64,000 nucleotides of DNA from Galerina marginata (GCA_023014335.1 JAECYW010000003.1:2232001-2296000); one strand, 5' to 3'; positions 1-12,642 are shown, counted from the first letter of the stretch. Numbers and translations are program-made. Notes: a model not told the origin generated them from the letters alone.

Positions 1-632
1 CCGATATCCCTGCCCAGGAACGTCGAGGACCTTCCAGGCCGTCCTCCAGGGCGTCCAGTTCAACGGTTCAGCCCTCTGCGCACGGACCACCCCCCTCTGA
101 TTCGGAGATGGCTGATTTCGAGCCCTCCTCAGACGATCAAGACGGCGATGAAGCAGTCACTGAAGGGAGTGTAACTGCGTCATCCATTGCTGTCACCATT
201 GAGTGCGCCACTAAGGCTCTCCTTAGGGGGAGACCGAGTGTTGATGCTTCTCTTGCCGGGTCTCGACGACTCGCTTCCGGGGTTGTTGATTTTATCGCAG
301 CCCTCAACAATGCCGGGTGGATAGATGTTTCCACCGGCGCCCCCCATGGATTCGTCGGATTATCCGAGGCAATCCTCCCTTTCATCCAGCTTCCCCAGGG
401 AATGGACGTCGACGATCAGACGATCCATCGCCCTGTCACAGCTGGCTCATCCGCCCCAGCCCTCTTCCCTCCGGAGAGGTCTGGACCCCCCGACGTTCCC
501 CCTCCTCCCGACAGGAAGGGTAAGGGGAACGCCGACCATCCTAAAGGAGGTCGGAAACTCCAACCGCAACCGCGGCCTGCAAAGGCCAAGGAGGTGGTTC
601 CATTTCAGAGGCCTCCCCCGCCGATTCCTCTA

Positions 633-3600
633 CTTGGTCAGAGGCCATTGCTGCGCATGGCAAAAACAAGTTCTTACTTTTAAGGTGAGTCCGACTATAA
701 ATAAAGGTTAAATAAGTAAATAATATGTAGTCCGCTCAAATCTGAATGGATTTGGATGATCTTATACTCAAAAAAAGCAGAAAAATGAGGCCCTTCTAAC
801 AAGCCTAAAACGGCCTGGTCACGTGACCAGGAAGGCCCTGATTTTTACGAATTTTTTGATACCAAGATCATAAAAATTGGCCCAGTAATGGCTGAGATAC
901 AGAAACCATGCAGGGTCACTATAGCAGTGGGAGAATTTCCAACCATTGCGTTAGGAATGTTTTCTGCCTGCTATGCAGGCCGGAAAACAAGTTCTTTTAC
1001 TACGTAAGAACTTGTAACAAGATTAATTATTAGACTACAATAAGAAACTTGCAACAAGATTAATTTATACGTCGCTTAGTTTTTATCAGATTGCCTTGAA
1101 ACAAAGTGTGTAATTATCAAAAAAATCAGGGCTAAAAGATGGTGTCACATGCGTATTGTCACATCTTTATGTGACTTACCAAATGCGGAATATTGTTGAA
1201 AACACAGTAAATAAGCTATATTGAGAGATTTTAAAGGCATTAAAATAAAATAAAAATACTGATAATGTTTTTTTTACCTAAGAGATGGTCTGTGCACACA
1301 TATCACATGACATATCCCTGAGAATATTTTGGTCTAACTTGGTGCATTACCAAATCCAAGGCAATTGCACAAAGTCCTGCTGTGAGTTTGATTATGTAAG
1401 CTTCTAGAACATTATTTCCATGTTATTTGGTCATGTTTTGCAATGTTTGGTGTGCCTTTTATGGGTTATCCAGTCAGTTTAACACCAATTTTCGGATTTT
1501 CACCAAGTTGAGCTGACTGTTTGCTGGATTTGGACACCATGACATCATTGCAAAACATATGTAAATATTTGTACATTATTCTAGATTTGTCTGGGCAACA
1601 CATTTTAGCATATCTAGCTCAGTGAAATCTGTTTTAAGTGTAAATTCACACAAATTTGCGCTTTTTGGGTCGTGTGAACAGGTCACATGACTTAATCAAC
1701 CCTGGATACACATGCCACATGAAAGCCCTGATTTTTACGAATTTTTTGATACCAAGATCATAAAAATTGGCCCAGTAATGGCTGAGATACAGAAACCATG
1801 CAGGGTCACTATAGCAGTGGGAGAATTTCCAACCATTGCGTTAGGAATGTTTTCTGCCTGCTATGCAGGCCGGAAAACAAGTTCTTTTACTACGTAAGAA
1901 CTTGTAACAAGATTAATTATTAGACTACAATAAGAAACTTGCAACAAGATTAATTTATACGTCGCTTAGTTTTTATCAGATTGCCTTGAAACAAAGTGTG
2001 TAATTATCAAAAAAATCAGGGCTAAAAGATGGTGTCACATGCGTATTGTCACATCTTTATGTGACTTACCAAATGCGGAATATTGTTGAAAACACAGTAA
2101 ATAAGCTATATTGAGAGATTTTAAAGGCATTAAAATAAAATAAAAATACTGATAATGTTTTTTTTACCTAAGAGATGGTCTGTGCACACATATCACATGA
2201 CATATCCCTGAGAATATTTTGGTCTAACTTGGTGCATTACCAAATCCAAGGCAATTGCACAAAGTCCTGCTGTGAGTTTGATTATGTAAGCTTCTAGAAC
2301 ATTATTTCCATGTTATTTGGTCATGTTTTGCAATGTTTGGTGTGCCTTTTATGGGTTATCCAGTCAGTTTAACACCAATTTTCGGATTTTCACCAAGTTG
2401 AGCTGACTGTTTGCTGGATTTGGACACCATGACATCATTGCAAAACATATGTAAATATTTGTACATTATTCTAGATTTGTCTGGGCAACACATTTTAGCA
2501 TATCTAGCTCAGTGAAATCTGTTTTAAGTGTAAATTCACACAAATTTGCGCTTTTTGGGTCGTGTGAACAGGTCACATGACTTAATCAACCCTGGATACA
2601 CATGCCACATGAAAGCCCTGATTTTTACGAATTTTTTGATACCAAGATCATAAAAATTGGCCCAGTAATGGCTGAGATACAGAAACCATGCAGGGTCACT
2701 ATAGCAGTGGGAGAATTTCCAACCATTGCGTTAGGAATGTTTTCTGCCTGCTATGCAGGCCGGAAAACAAGTTCTTTTACTACGTAAGAACTTGTAACAA
2801 GATTAATTATTAGACTACAATAAGAAACTTGCAACAAGATTAATTTATACGTCGCTTAGTTTTTATCAGATTGCCTTGAAACAAAGTGTGTAATTATCAA
2901 AAAAATCAGGGCTAAAAGATGGTGTCACATGCGTATTGTCACATCTTTATGTGACTTACCAAATGCGGAATATTGTTGAAAACACAGTAAATAAGCTATA
3001 TTGAGAGATTTTAAAGGCATTAAAATAAAATAAAAATACTGATAATGTTTTTTTTACCTAAGAGATGGTCTGTGCACACATATCACATGACATATCCCTG
3101 AGAATATTTTGGTCTAACTTGGTGCATTACCAAATCCAAGGCAATTGCACAAAGTCCTGCTGTGAGTTTGATTATGTAAGCTTCTAGAACATTATTTCCA
3201 TGTTATTTGGTCATGTTTTGCAATGTTTGGTGTGCCTTTTATGGGTTATCCAGTCAGTTTAACACCAATTTTCGGATTTTCACCAAGTTGAGCTGACTGT
3301 TTGCTGGATTTGGACACCATGACATCATTGCAAAACATATGTAAATATTTGTACATTATTCTAGATTTGTCTGGGCAACACATTTTAGCATATCTAGCTC
3401 AGTGAAATCTGTTTTAAGTGTAAATTCACACAAATTTGCGCTTTTTGGGTCGTGTGAACAGGTCACATGACTTAATCAACCCTGGATACACATGCCACAT
3501 GAAAGCCCTGATTTTTACGAATTTTTTGATACCAAGATCATAAAAATTGGCCCAGTAATGGCTGAGATACAGAAACCATGCAGGGTCACTATAGCAGTGG

Positions 3601-3687
3601 GAGAATTTCCAACCATTGCGTTAGGAATGTTTTCTGCCTGCTATGCAGGCCGGAAAACAAGTTCTTTTACTACGTAAGAACTTGTAA
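633..3687 (+). mobile_element. Helentron-like non-autonomous element E1 (family 1), inserted in LINE ORF1
   Basis: Starts CTTGGTCAGAGG directly after host A at 632 and ends ..AACTTGTAA; the host resumes at 3688. Excision restores the ORF1 reading frame with no duplicated target bases. The 5' end holds the box GCCATTGC..GCATGGC, then CAAGTTCTTAC. The 3' end holds a hairpin whose stem is ACAAGTTCTT/AAGAACTTGT, so the 5' subterminal sequence is the complement of one stem arm. A 385-bp head is followed by three further 890-bp units. No protein gene is present. The layout fits Helentron/HINE elements, but the replicase type is inferred. Confidence 0.8.
1018..3687 (+). repeat. Three tandem 890-bp units of E1
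   Basis: Units are 1018-1907, 1908-2797 and 2798-3687. By eye they are identical to each other, and each ends in the element's terminal hairpin. The head unit ends in the same hairpin at 1017. Confidence 0.93.
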
Positions 3688-5718
3688 CATACCAAGCCCG
3701 GTAGGGCGCAGAAGCCTGTTCGCGCGGGCTATGCGGCTGCCGCGGCTAAGCCAGCTGCTCCGGCGGCTGGTCCCTCCAAGAGGCCACTCACGCCTTCTGT
3801 CCCCCAGGGCAATCCCGCTCCTGCTAAGAAGCAGAAGAAGGAGACCCCTTTATTCACATTGTCGGGCCCCTCGCGCAAGCAGGTCCTCGTCGACTTTGCC
3901 TTGCCTTCACCCCCCGCGGTTGAGGGCGATCGTCTTTTGGACATTATTACAAAGTCCTTAGCCGCCCACGGAGCCAGCGTTAAGGCTGAGTCTGTTTCTC
4001 GGGCTTATCGAGGCTACTCGATTGCCACTTCCGGCGTTCCTCGCGAAAAGGATATCGATATCATTCGCGGGTGCGTTCATGATTTCTTCCCAGATGATAT
4101 CGGCGATAAAATCTGGGTTGGCCTCCTGGCCTCGAAGTCTTACCTTCGAGTGCTCGATGTCTCCACGTTCCAGCCCAACCAGGCAGGTCCCACCCATCCA
4201 GATCATATAAGGCAGGCGATGTATAAGTCTGCCCTCACTGATCTCCTGCATCTCGACGGCCCCGTTAGGCTCGTCCGCAACACCAAGACCAGTACTACCA
4301 GTACTGCGTACTTTAACATCTGGGATTCCAAGACGGGATCTCGTGCCCGGGCGCTCATTGGGCGTTCTTTCATGCTTGGTCCGCACACCTTGATCATCAA
4401 GGAGTCCAACCGTAAGGCCGGCGTCCCCCAGTGTCAGCGCTGCTGGCAGTGGGGTCATGCCATTGCGGCGTGCAAGGCTTTGTCCTCGCGCTGCCCCATC
4501 TGCTCAGGTCCTCACTTAGAAGAGCATCACCGAGACCATGCGGCTTGCTGCAAGGGCTCTACCAAGAGCAACCCGCCCATCCCTGCTACGCCAGCGGGTG
4601 AGCCGTGCCCACACCACCACCGCTGCTCCAACTGCAAGAAGGAGCACTCCGCTACCTCGAACAAGTGTCGGTTCTGGGGCCTCCGCTTCGATCGCCCGGC
4701 GATTGACGCTCTCTATGCGCAGGTACGTGAACGCGTTGTCGTTCGTCGTCCGGCTTCCTCCTCTAAGCCGTCGTCCCTAGCTTGATGCCAAGGACACCCG
4801 ACGAGATTAGAGTACTTTCGTACAACGTAGCTAAGAACTCATTAGCACTCGATGTATGCCTGTCCACGCTCGTTGAAATATACGACGTTATCTTTGTCCA
4901 AGAACCGCCGTGGCGTATCGTAAGACAAGCTCCCAGCACCGTCTCTAAAGAAGGTGATGATGTTATTGGGACTGCAAATCATCCGGATTGGATTCCGATG
5001 TTTTGCCCCCAGCCCGCAGGAGTATCCCCCCGTTGTATCGCTTTTGTGAACAAAGGGCTTGGGCTGCTTCGGCCTTCTCTGCGACGTGATCTCATTGACA
5101 GTCGCGATATTGTCCTGCTTTCCCTTTACTCGGGAAAGCATATCTTTAACATTATGGGTGTTTACTCAGATGCTGAACATACGGCTATCAAGCTCCTCGC
5201 TGAGAAAGCCAACTCTCTCCCGCCTATGGTCTACATGGGCGGGGACTTTAACTGTCACTCTTCGGAGTGGGATCCTGATTGCCGCTCTCATGGCACGACG
5301 GCTATTTCTCTGCTGGACACAGCAGCTTCCCTCGGCCTCGAGTTGGCTATTCCTAGCAACCCGGGACCGACTTTCATTTCGCACAATCCAGATCTCAGAC
5401 CATCAGTCATTGATCTGGTGTTCGTTCCGCCGGCTCAAGCTGTGTCTCTCACGACATGCCTTGAACCGGAACTTAAGATGCAATCGGACCATGTGCCGAT
5501 TAGCACTTTTGTCCCCATCAGATCTTCCCGGTTAGATGCCGGTAAAAGATCGGTACCGCTTGTCGATCAGCATCAATACCTGACCGGCATTCTTGCGCAG
5601 ATCTGGGGTCTCCCGATCACAGATCTCACTTCTCCGGAACTCGTCGAGGCCGCGGCTAACACCGTTGCTGAGATCTTCGCAGAAGCATTCAATCGCTTCT
5701 CGAAGCCGAAATCTGTCA

Positions 5719-7903
5719 CTTGGTCAGAGGCCATTGCTACGCATGGCAAAAACAAGTTCTTACTTTGGGGTGAGGCAGTGCCTGAAGACTTACACTGTCA
5801 TTAAACAAATACATATTAAATACGTAAATAATATGTAGTCCGCTCAAATCTGAACCGATTTGGATGATCTTATACTCAAAAAAAGCAGAAAAATAAGGCA
5901 AATCTAACAAACCTAAAACGGCCTGGTCACGTGACCAGGAAGGCCCTGATTTTTACGATTTTTTTGATACCAAGATCATCAAAATTGGCCCAGTAATGGC
6001 TGAGATACAGAAACCATGCAGGGTCACTATAGCAGTGGGAGAATTTCCAACCATTGCGTTAGAAACCATTTCTGCCTGCTATGCAGGCCGGAAAACAAGT
6101 TCTTTTACTACGTAAGAACTTGTAACAAGATTAATTAATTGACTACAATAAGAACTTGTAACAAGATTAATTCTTACGTCACTTAGCTTTTATCGGATTG
6201 CCTTGAAACAAAGTGTGTAATTATCAGAAAAATCAGGGCTAAAAGATGGTGTCACATACGTATTGTCACATCTTTATGTGACTTACCAAATGCGGAATAT
6301 TGTTGAAAACACAGTAAATAAGCTATATTGAGAGATTTTAAAGGCATTAAAATAAAATAAAAATACTGATAATCTTTTTTTTACCTAACAGGTGGTCTGT
6401 GCGCACATATCACATGACATATTCCTGAGAATATTTTTGTCCAAGTTGGTGCATTACCAAATCCAAGGCAATTGCACAAAGTCCTGCTGTGAGTTTGATT
6501 ATGTAAGCTTCTAGAACATTACTTTCATGTTATTTGGTCATGTTTTGCAATGTTTGGTGTGCCTTTTATAGGTTATCCAGTCAGTTTAACACCAATTTTC
6601 GGATTTTCACCAAGTTGAGCTGACTGTTTGCCGGATTTGGACACCATGACATCATTGCAAAACATATGTAAATATTTGTACATTACTCTATATTGGTCTG
6701 GGCGACACATTTTAGCATATCTAGCTCATTCAAATCTGTTTTAAGCATAAATTCACACAAATTTGCGCTTTTTGGGTCGTGTGAACAAGTCACATGACCT
6801 AATCAACCCTGGATACACATGCCACATGAAAGCCCTGATTTTTACGATTTTTTTGATACCAAGATCATCAAAATTGGCCCAGTAATGGCTGAGATACAGA
6901 AACCATGCAGGGTCACTATAGCAGTGGGAGAATTTCCAACCATTGCGTTAGAAACCATTTCTGCCTGCTATGCAGGCCGGAAAACAAGTTCTTTTACTAC
7001 GTAAGAACTTGTAACAAGATTAATTAATTGACTACAATAAGAACTTGTAACAAGATTAATTCTTACGTCACTTAGCTTTTATCGGATTGCCTTGAAACAA
7101 AGTGTGTAATTATCAGAAAAATCAGGGCTAAAAGATGGTGTCACATACGTATTGTCACATCTTTATGTGACTTACCAAATGCGGAATATTGTTGAAAACA
7201 CAGTAAATAAGCTATATTGAGAGATTTTAAAGGCATTAAAATAAAATAAAAATACTGATAATCTTTTTTTTACCTAACAGGTGGTCTGTGCGCACATATC
7301 ACATGACATATTCCTGAGAATATTTTTGTCCAAGTTGGTGCATTACCAAATCCAAGGCAATTGCACAAAGTCCTGCTGTGAGTTTGATTATGTAAGCTTC
7401 TAGAACATTACTTTCATGTTATTTGGTCATGTTTTGCAATGTTTGGTGTGCCTTTTATAGGTTATCCAGTCAGTTTAACACCAATTTTCGGATTTTCACC
7501 AAGTTGAGCTGACTGTTTGCCGGATTTGGACACCATGACATCATTGCAAAACATATGTAAATATTTGTACATTACTCTATATTGGTCTGGGCGACACATT
7601 TTAGCATATCTAGCTCATTCAAATCTGTTTTAAGCATAAATTCACACAAATTTGCGCTTTTTGGGTCGTGTGAACAAGTCACATGACCTAATCAACCCTG
7701 GATACACATGCCACATGAAAGCCCTGATTTTTACGATTTTTTTGATACCAAGATCATCAAAATTGGCCCAGTAATGGCTGAGATACAGAAACCATGCAGG
7801 GTCACTATAGCAGTGGGAGAATTTCCAACCATTGCGTTAGAAACCATTTCTGCCTGCTATGCAGGCCGGAAAACAAGTTCTTTTACTACGTAAGAACTTG
7901 TAA
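5719..7903 (+). mobile_element. Helentron-like element E2 (family 1), inserted in LINE ORF2
   Basis: Same termini as E1 (CTTGGTCAG..TTGTAA) following host A at 5718. The host frame resumes at 7904, giving the uninterrupted K-S-V-T-S-R..WWPPEC linker. The head ends at 6125 and is followed by two 889-bp units. E2 differs from E1 at many positions, including just inside the 5' end (TTTGGGGTGAGG instead of TTTTAAGGTGAG), so E1 and E2 are independent insertions rather than a local copy. Confidence 0.8.
6126..7903 (+). repeat. Two tandem 889-bp units of E2
   Basis: Units 6126-7014 and 7015-7903 look identical to each other but differ from the E1 units at scattered sites. Homogeneity within an array and divergence between arrays is the notable feature. 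Confidence 0.92.
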
Positions 7904-10029
7904 CCTCCCGGTCCGCCTCTTGGTGGCCACCCGAGTGTGCCGAATCCCTGGCTACCTATCGTGCCTCCCTTTCGAGGCATGATTGGAAGTCTTTCCGCAA
8001 ACTCTGTAAAGAGGTTAAACGCAAGTTCTTCGAAGAACGTATCGTTGATATTGCATACTCCAACAAACGCCCCTGGGATCTGATGAATTGGACCCAGAAG
8101 CGTGTGTTACCTGCCTGCGAGGCTCTCTCCTACCAGGGGGCCCCGTGCATTTCACTTGACTCCCTTTGGGAAGCTCTTCACGGGACGTATAACTCGGCCT
8201 CCGGCCGAGAGTATGATCTCTCTCCTCTGGAACAAATCCCCGCCATGCCGGTTAGGGATTGGGTTCCTTTCTCCATGTTCGAACTCACGGAGGCTCTCTC
8301 CGCATGTTCGAGCAGATCCGCTCCGGGCCCTGACCACATCAGTTGGGCACACCTGAAGTGGTTTGTTAAGAAGGAAGGCGGTGCCGCCGACCTTTTCCTC
8401 CGGATCGCCAACGGATGCCTTGAGCATTCGCATTGGCCTTCCGCCTTTAAGGACTCGCTGTCGGTTATCATTCCGAAACCCGGCAAGCCTTCCTACTCCA
8501 CCCCAAAGTCTTTCAGGCCAATTGTGCTTCTGAATACTTTGGGGAAACTTATTGAGAAAATGATCTCAAATCGCATTCAGTTTGACGCCGTCAAATTTGA
8601 TGTTTTTCATCCAAATCAGGTTGGGGGCGTTCGGCAGCGCTCCACTGAGGATGCTGGCCTCTACTTAACGCACATTGTGCGTGCTGGGTGGGCTAAGGGA
8701 CTTAAAACGAGCGTTTTGGCGTTCGATCTGGCCCAATTCTTTCCGTCGATAAATCATGACGTTTTATTGGCGGTGCTGGCCAAGCAGGGGTTTCCACCAA
8801 ATGTGGTGAAATTCTTTGCTTCTTATCTTGTTGGCCGTTCCACGCAGTACGCGTGGAATGCCTTCGTCTCCCCGCATCGGTCTGCAGACGTGGGGGTGGG
8901 GCAGGGTTCTGCTCTATCACCCGTTTTGTCGGCCCTTACGTTGGCGCCCATCATGCGCCTCTTCGAGCAGCATCGTGACAAATGCTGGCTCCTTTCCTAT
9001 GTCGACGACGGTACACTCATTGTGCAGTCGAAGTCGCTCGACATAAATTGTTTGCTCCTCAAAAAAGCTTACAAAGTTATTTTCGAACTGTTCACTCAGT
9101 TCGCTCTCGTCCTCGAGCACGACAAGTCGGAGATTTATCACTTTGACAGGTCGCACTCGGATTACAACCCTTCAATTGATCTGGGCTATGCCCCGTTCAC
9201 TGGAGCCACTCCCTTGAAGCCCAAGCCGTTCTGGCGATACTTGGGTTTCTTTTTTGACCGCAAGCTCACCTTCCATGAGCATGTGCGATTTTACTCGACC
9301 AAGGCATTCTCGTCGGTGAAAGCCATGAGAATGCTTGGTTCGTCCACTCGCGGGTTGGAGCCTACTGAAAAGAGGCTCCTGTACCGATCTTGCGTGGTGC
9401 CCATAGCCACCTATGGGTATCGTTTATGGTTCTTCGAAGGCGCCCGCTGCAAGGGCGCTTTGAAGCTTTTAGGTCAGATGCAGCGTAAGGCTGCTCTCTG
9501 GATTACAGGTGCGTTCTCTACGTCCCCCGGTCCTGGTGTGGAGGCCCTTGCCGGCCTCTTCCCCTTTCATCTTCTCCTCGAGAGGCTCAACTACCGCGCA
9601 ATCCTGCGCGTTGGTACCCTCTCCGGGACTCACCCCGTTCGGTCGTTATTGGCCGGACACATGTTGGGCAAGGCCACGCCTCACCCCCTCTCCTACCACT
9701 CGATGTCCCGCCGTCAAAAGCTGAACACGAAGGGTCCTATTTCGGAGATCATCAAGAAGCTCCCCATCCTGACCGAGCGTTTGGAGCCCATGGCTTCGCA
9801 TGCCCGGCCAGGCCATCGATTCCGCGATCGTTACTGGTCGCAGGTCACTTTTGAGGAATCTCTGGCCCCGCTCAACGAGGACAGGGATTTCAATTATTAC
9901 CTCGATTTCATCTTCGACATGTTCATGTGGGATGAGGGAGGTGTTTGCATTGGGACCGACGCTTTGTTGGAGAACCAAGAAGCTTTCTCCTTCGCCCGCC
10001 AAGCGGCAGCACCGCAAGGCATTGGGTAA

Positions 10030-10715
10030 GGCGTTCCGCGTGGGCTCACTGCTCAGAGAGGCCTTGATACCTTCTTCCGGGTTGCGTCGGTCGGGGGAGG
10101 TCCAATCCCTCCTTCAGACGAGGTTGACAGGCCAAGGACGGGGTGGTGTAGTTCCGCGCGTTCTTCGCGTTTCGTACCCGGTTGCATTCGCTACGACCGG
10201 TGGTTACTTTGCGGCCCTTATCTCGAAAGGTAGCTGCTTTTTTGGCTTGCGCGGATGGTCTGCTTGTGCGGCCATTCGGTTGGGGGCCTTATCCCCGCAT
10301 CTGCTTATTCCTTTTGCTGGTATGGGTTTCAGGTCGTCAAGGCGCGGGTGGATGAAGGTTTTCGGGTCGGGTCTGGGTTCTGAAGTGGGCGTTGGGTTTG
10401 GAAGGCGGAGAGAGTGCAGCAGCTGCGGCTGCCAGGAGATGTTTGGGCTTCGGTCCTTACGTGGTATTGGCGTAGCGGTGGGGGCCGTCCCTCCCTCGGG
10501 ACTGGGCGGTTAGGTGGTCCGTCCCCCCTAGCAAAGGCCTGGCGCACGAAGGACGCCGTTGGAAGGGTTCGGAAGAAGCGGATGGGTTCAGGTTCGGTTT
10601 GGGGATTAGTAGTTTACTGCGCGCTTTTGACTGGGGATTTGTATTAGTTAGGCGACCGGACTGCTTTCGCGCACCGGTATATAAATTGTTGATTAAAAAA
10701 AAAAAAAAAAAAAAA
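10030..10715 (+). other. LINE 3' untranslated region and poly(A) tail
   Basis: GC-rich non-coding tail after the ORF2 stop, ending in a run of about 21 A at 10,695-10,715. The same tail recurs on the minus strand at 31,191-31,880 and 49,726-50,298, each starting at a poly(T) run. This identifies it as the shared 3' end of the LINE family. Confidence 0.85.
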
Positions 10716-10721
10716 GACTAC

Positions 10722-11140
10722 CTTTTATCAAGTTTTAATCTACACAAAAAGCAAAAGATGGGCTAAAAAAGCGCCAGGAAAGCACTTTTTTAGCCCATAG
10801 ACAGTCAACTGACATGACCTGTACTGGGAAAGAAAGCTATTTACAAATAAAAGTGATATAAAAACATATACCTAGCTATTTACTACTGTCTATCAAGTTT
10901 TAATCTATACAAAAGCAACAAAAAAAAGGTAAAAAAGCGCCAGCAAAGCATTTTTTTAGCCTGTAAACAGTCAACCACTATAATCTATGCTAGGAAAGAA
11001 AGCTATCTACTAATCAAAGTACATTAAAGACACATATTTAGCTAGTTAGTATTGTCTATAAAGTTCTAAACCATATAAAAAGCATTGAAAAAAGAAGGGA
11101 AAAGTGCCAGCAATGCACTTTTCTGCTCAATACAAACTTA
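10722..11140 (+). repeat. Three diverged tandem repeats of about 161 bp
   Basis: Recurring blocks around 10,733, 10,893 and 11,054 read TATCAAGTTTTAATCTA, then a hairpin near GCTAAAAAAGCGCCAG with complementary AGCACTTTTTTAGC, then CAGTCAAC and GGAAAGAAAGCTAT. Copies differ by many substitutions. No gene is seen in this stretch. Confidence 0.75.
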
Positions 11141-11336
11141 TAATGAATCTAAAGAGAAAGAGACAACAGTTAGTAAGCCTTGACCAGCATATCATGGTAT
11201 CCCCTCAGCAAGAGGTACACTATCGACCTATCCGGGTGGACAGACATGCTGGTAAAGAAGAAAGAGAGAAATGATGAGCTGGCAGTTTATAACTATGTGA
11301 CATATGTTACAAGTCACACAGATTTATCTAATCCAA

Positions 11337-11380
11337 TAAGATAAGATAAGATAAGATAAGATAAGATAAGATAAGATAAA
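11337..11380 (+). repeat. Microsatellite (GATAA)n
   Basis: A run of about eight GATAA units, perfect except at the end. Confidence 0.9.
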
Positions 11381-11970
11381 ATAAAAAGATAACACTAATG
11401 TCATATATACTGGTTACAGTCAATTTTCAGGATTCTCTATACTTATAGATAATTAATGTAGTACACAATAAAATATTAACTGAAAACTTTTTAATTTTTA
11501 CATTAATATCTTGAGAATTGAGGTGGTAATGACTGGGATAGACTGAAATCATGTTTTTGTGGCTGTGCTGGGTACCATTGGAAAGGCTATAATTTTATAA
11601 TTTTATTGATAGTATTTTTGTGACAATTGATTGAGTAACAACTGAGATACACTACAAGAATTTTCAGTGTACCTTGGGCATTAACAGGACAATTCTTATG
11701 ATTTTAATATCAAAAATTTTGTAAAATTTGGACACTTAAAATACCCAAATTTTACGATTTTTTAATATTATTTTTGTGAGAAATTAAATCAGTAATGGCT
11801 GAGATACAGAAAAAATAATTTGTTGGTGTGGCTGTGCAAAATACCTTGTGGCTGTGCATATTGCCATTGCAAAGACCTGAATTTTACAAATTTTTTGATA
11901 TTATTTTCATGAAATTTGACCCAGTAGTGACGTTCCAAATGAAAATTTGAGTTTTTTTTTTTTTTCTGGG
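11381..11970. other. AT-rich non-coding stretch with MITE-like remnants
   Basis: No supported gene. It contains blocks repeated in the adjacent TIR element: GTGGCTGTGCAAAATACC, AAAGACCTGAATTTTAC and GATATTATTTT, so it is probably decayed copies of the same short elements. Confidence 0.5.
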
Positions 11971-12010
11971 TGGCGGTCCGGAGCACAGTCGCGACTGTGC
12001 TCCGGACCGC
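11971..12010. repeat. GC-rich perfect palindrome
   Basis: GGTCCGGAGCACAGTCGCGA and its complement, centred on TCGCGA. It can fold into a long hairpin. Related copies lie at about 12,643-12,679, 51,162-51,215, 51,747-51,800 and 60,432-60,475. Confidence 0.85.
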
Positions 12011-12642
12011 CACAGTGAAAGATCATTAAATATTGTTTTCAGTGTATTTCAGTGATTACTGGGTCAAATCTTACAAAAATAATATCAAAAAATTTGTAAA
12101 ATTTAGGTCTTTCTAATGGTAATATGCACAGCCACATGGTATCTTGCACAGCCACACCAACACTTTGTTTTTAGTGCATCTCAACCATTACTGGGGCAAT
12201 TCTCATGAAAGTAATATCAAAAAAATTGTAAAATTCAGGTCTTTATGATGGTAAAATGCACAGCCACAGTAGAACCTGAATTTTCATATCCTTATTACCA
12301 CTATAACAATGTTAGAGCAAGTAATAACTGATTGGAGTGTACTTTGGGCAATAACATCTCAATTTTCACACTTTTACAACCAAAAAATTTATCAAATTTA
12401 TGACTTTAAAAAATCCAAATTTTAACATTTTTTTGATATTATTATTGTGAGAATTGACCCAGTAATGATTCAGATACAGTGGAAACAAAGTTTTAGTGTG
12501 GCTGTGCAAAATACCATGTGGCTGTCATATTACCAGTGGAAAGACCTGAATTTTACAAATTTTTTGATATTATCTTTGTAAGATTTGATCCAGCAATCAC
12601 TGAAATACACTGAAAACAATATTTAATGATCTTTCACTGTGT
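12011..12642. mobile_element. Non-autonomous element with ~150-bp terminal inverted repeats
   Basis: The left end reads ACAGTGAAAGATCATTAAAT and continues through CAGTGTATTTCAGTGATTAC. The right end at about 12,500-12,642 is its imperfect complement. Each end abuts a copy of the GC palindrome. There is no coding potential. No clear target duplication could be assigned. Confidence 0.65.

Larger units (their letters stand above)
1..4785 (+). pseudogene. LINE ORF1 (gag-like nucleic-acid-binding protein), split by an insertion
   Basis: Coding parts are about 3-632 and 3688-4785, frame-compatible once 633-3687 is removed. The N-terminal part is Pro/Ser-rich and low in complexity. It is followed by a Lys/Ala-rich stretch and a folded region of about 150 residues. 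C-terminal zinc knuckles are visible: CQRCWQWGHAIAAC (CCHC type), a CPICSGPH...H motif and a CSNCKKEH...C motif. Such ORF1 proteins bind LINE RNA and form ribonucleoprotein particles. The stop codon TGA at 4783-4785 overlaps the ATG of ORF2 as TGATG. The insertion adds an in-frame stop about 50 bases in, so the present copy would make only the N-terminal part unless it is spliced. Confidence 0.88.
4785..10029 (+). pseudogene. LINE ORF2: AP-like endonuclease plus reverse transcriptase, split by an insertion
   Basis: Coding parts are 4785-5718 and 7904-10029; the frame is continuous without 5719-7903. N-terminal endonuclease motifs are SYNVAKN, VQEPPW, GGDFNCH, IDLVF and SDHVPI. After the insertion comes the linker motif WWPPEC, common between EN and RT in this LINE clade. 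Then the RT blocks follow: IPKPGKPS...FRPIVLLN, AFDLAQFFPSINHD, GVGQGSALSPVLSAL, the catalytic YVDD at about 8998-9009 and a YLGFFFDRKLTF block. The C-terminus jumps from VCIGTDA, which resembles the first RNase H strand, straight to LLENQEAFSFA, which resembles the extreme C-terminus of the related fragment at 31,882-32,575. RNase H and its zinc motif therefore appear deleted in frame. EN plus RT carry out target-primed reverse transcription. Confidence 0.9.
1..10715 (+). mobile_element. Tad1-like LINE, 5' end outside window, carrying two nested insertions
   Basis: A non-LTR retrotransposon with a gag-like ORF1, an endonuclease/reverse-transcriptase ORF2, a 3' UTR and a poly(A) tract at 10,695-10,715. 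ORF1 is already open at the first base, so the element starts before the window. Two Helentron-like elements interrupt it, at 633-3687 in ORF1 and 5719-7903 in ORF2. Removing them gives continuous ORFs, so the LINE was intact in these places before the insertions. Domain content is that of Tad1-clade fungal LINEs, except that the RNase H domain expected in ORF2 appears to be missing. Confidence 0.93.

Noticed and set aside
1712..1897. A 61-codon ORF repeated about ten times within the element units
   Set aside because: It is conserved only because the non-coding units are near-identical. It spans the element end, shows non-synonymous changes freely between families, ends in the hairpin and has no homologue I recognise.
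1018..3687. Tandem 890-bp units as a CRISPR array, rDNA spacer or centromeric satellite
   Set aside because: Units are far too long for CRISPR, carry no rRNA, and each short array sits precisely inside a mobile-element insertion.
633..3687. Crypton (tyrosine recombinase) origin, because ACTTG occurs at both element ends
   Set aside because: Recombination at a shared ACTTG would leave that word in the empty site, but restored hosts contain no such word.
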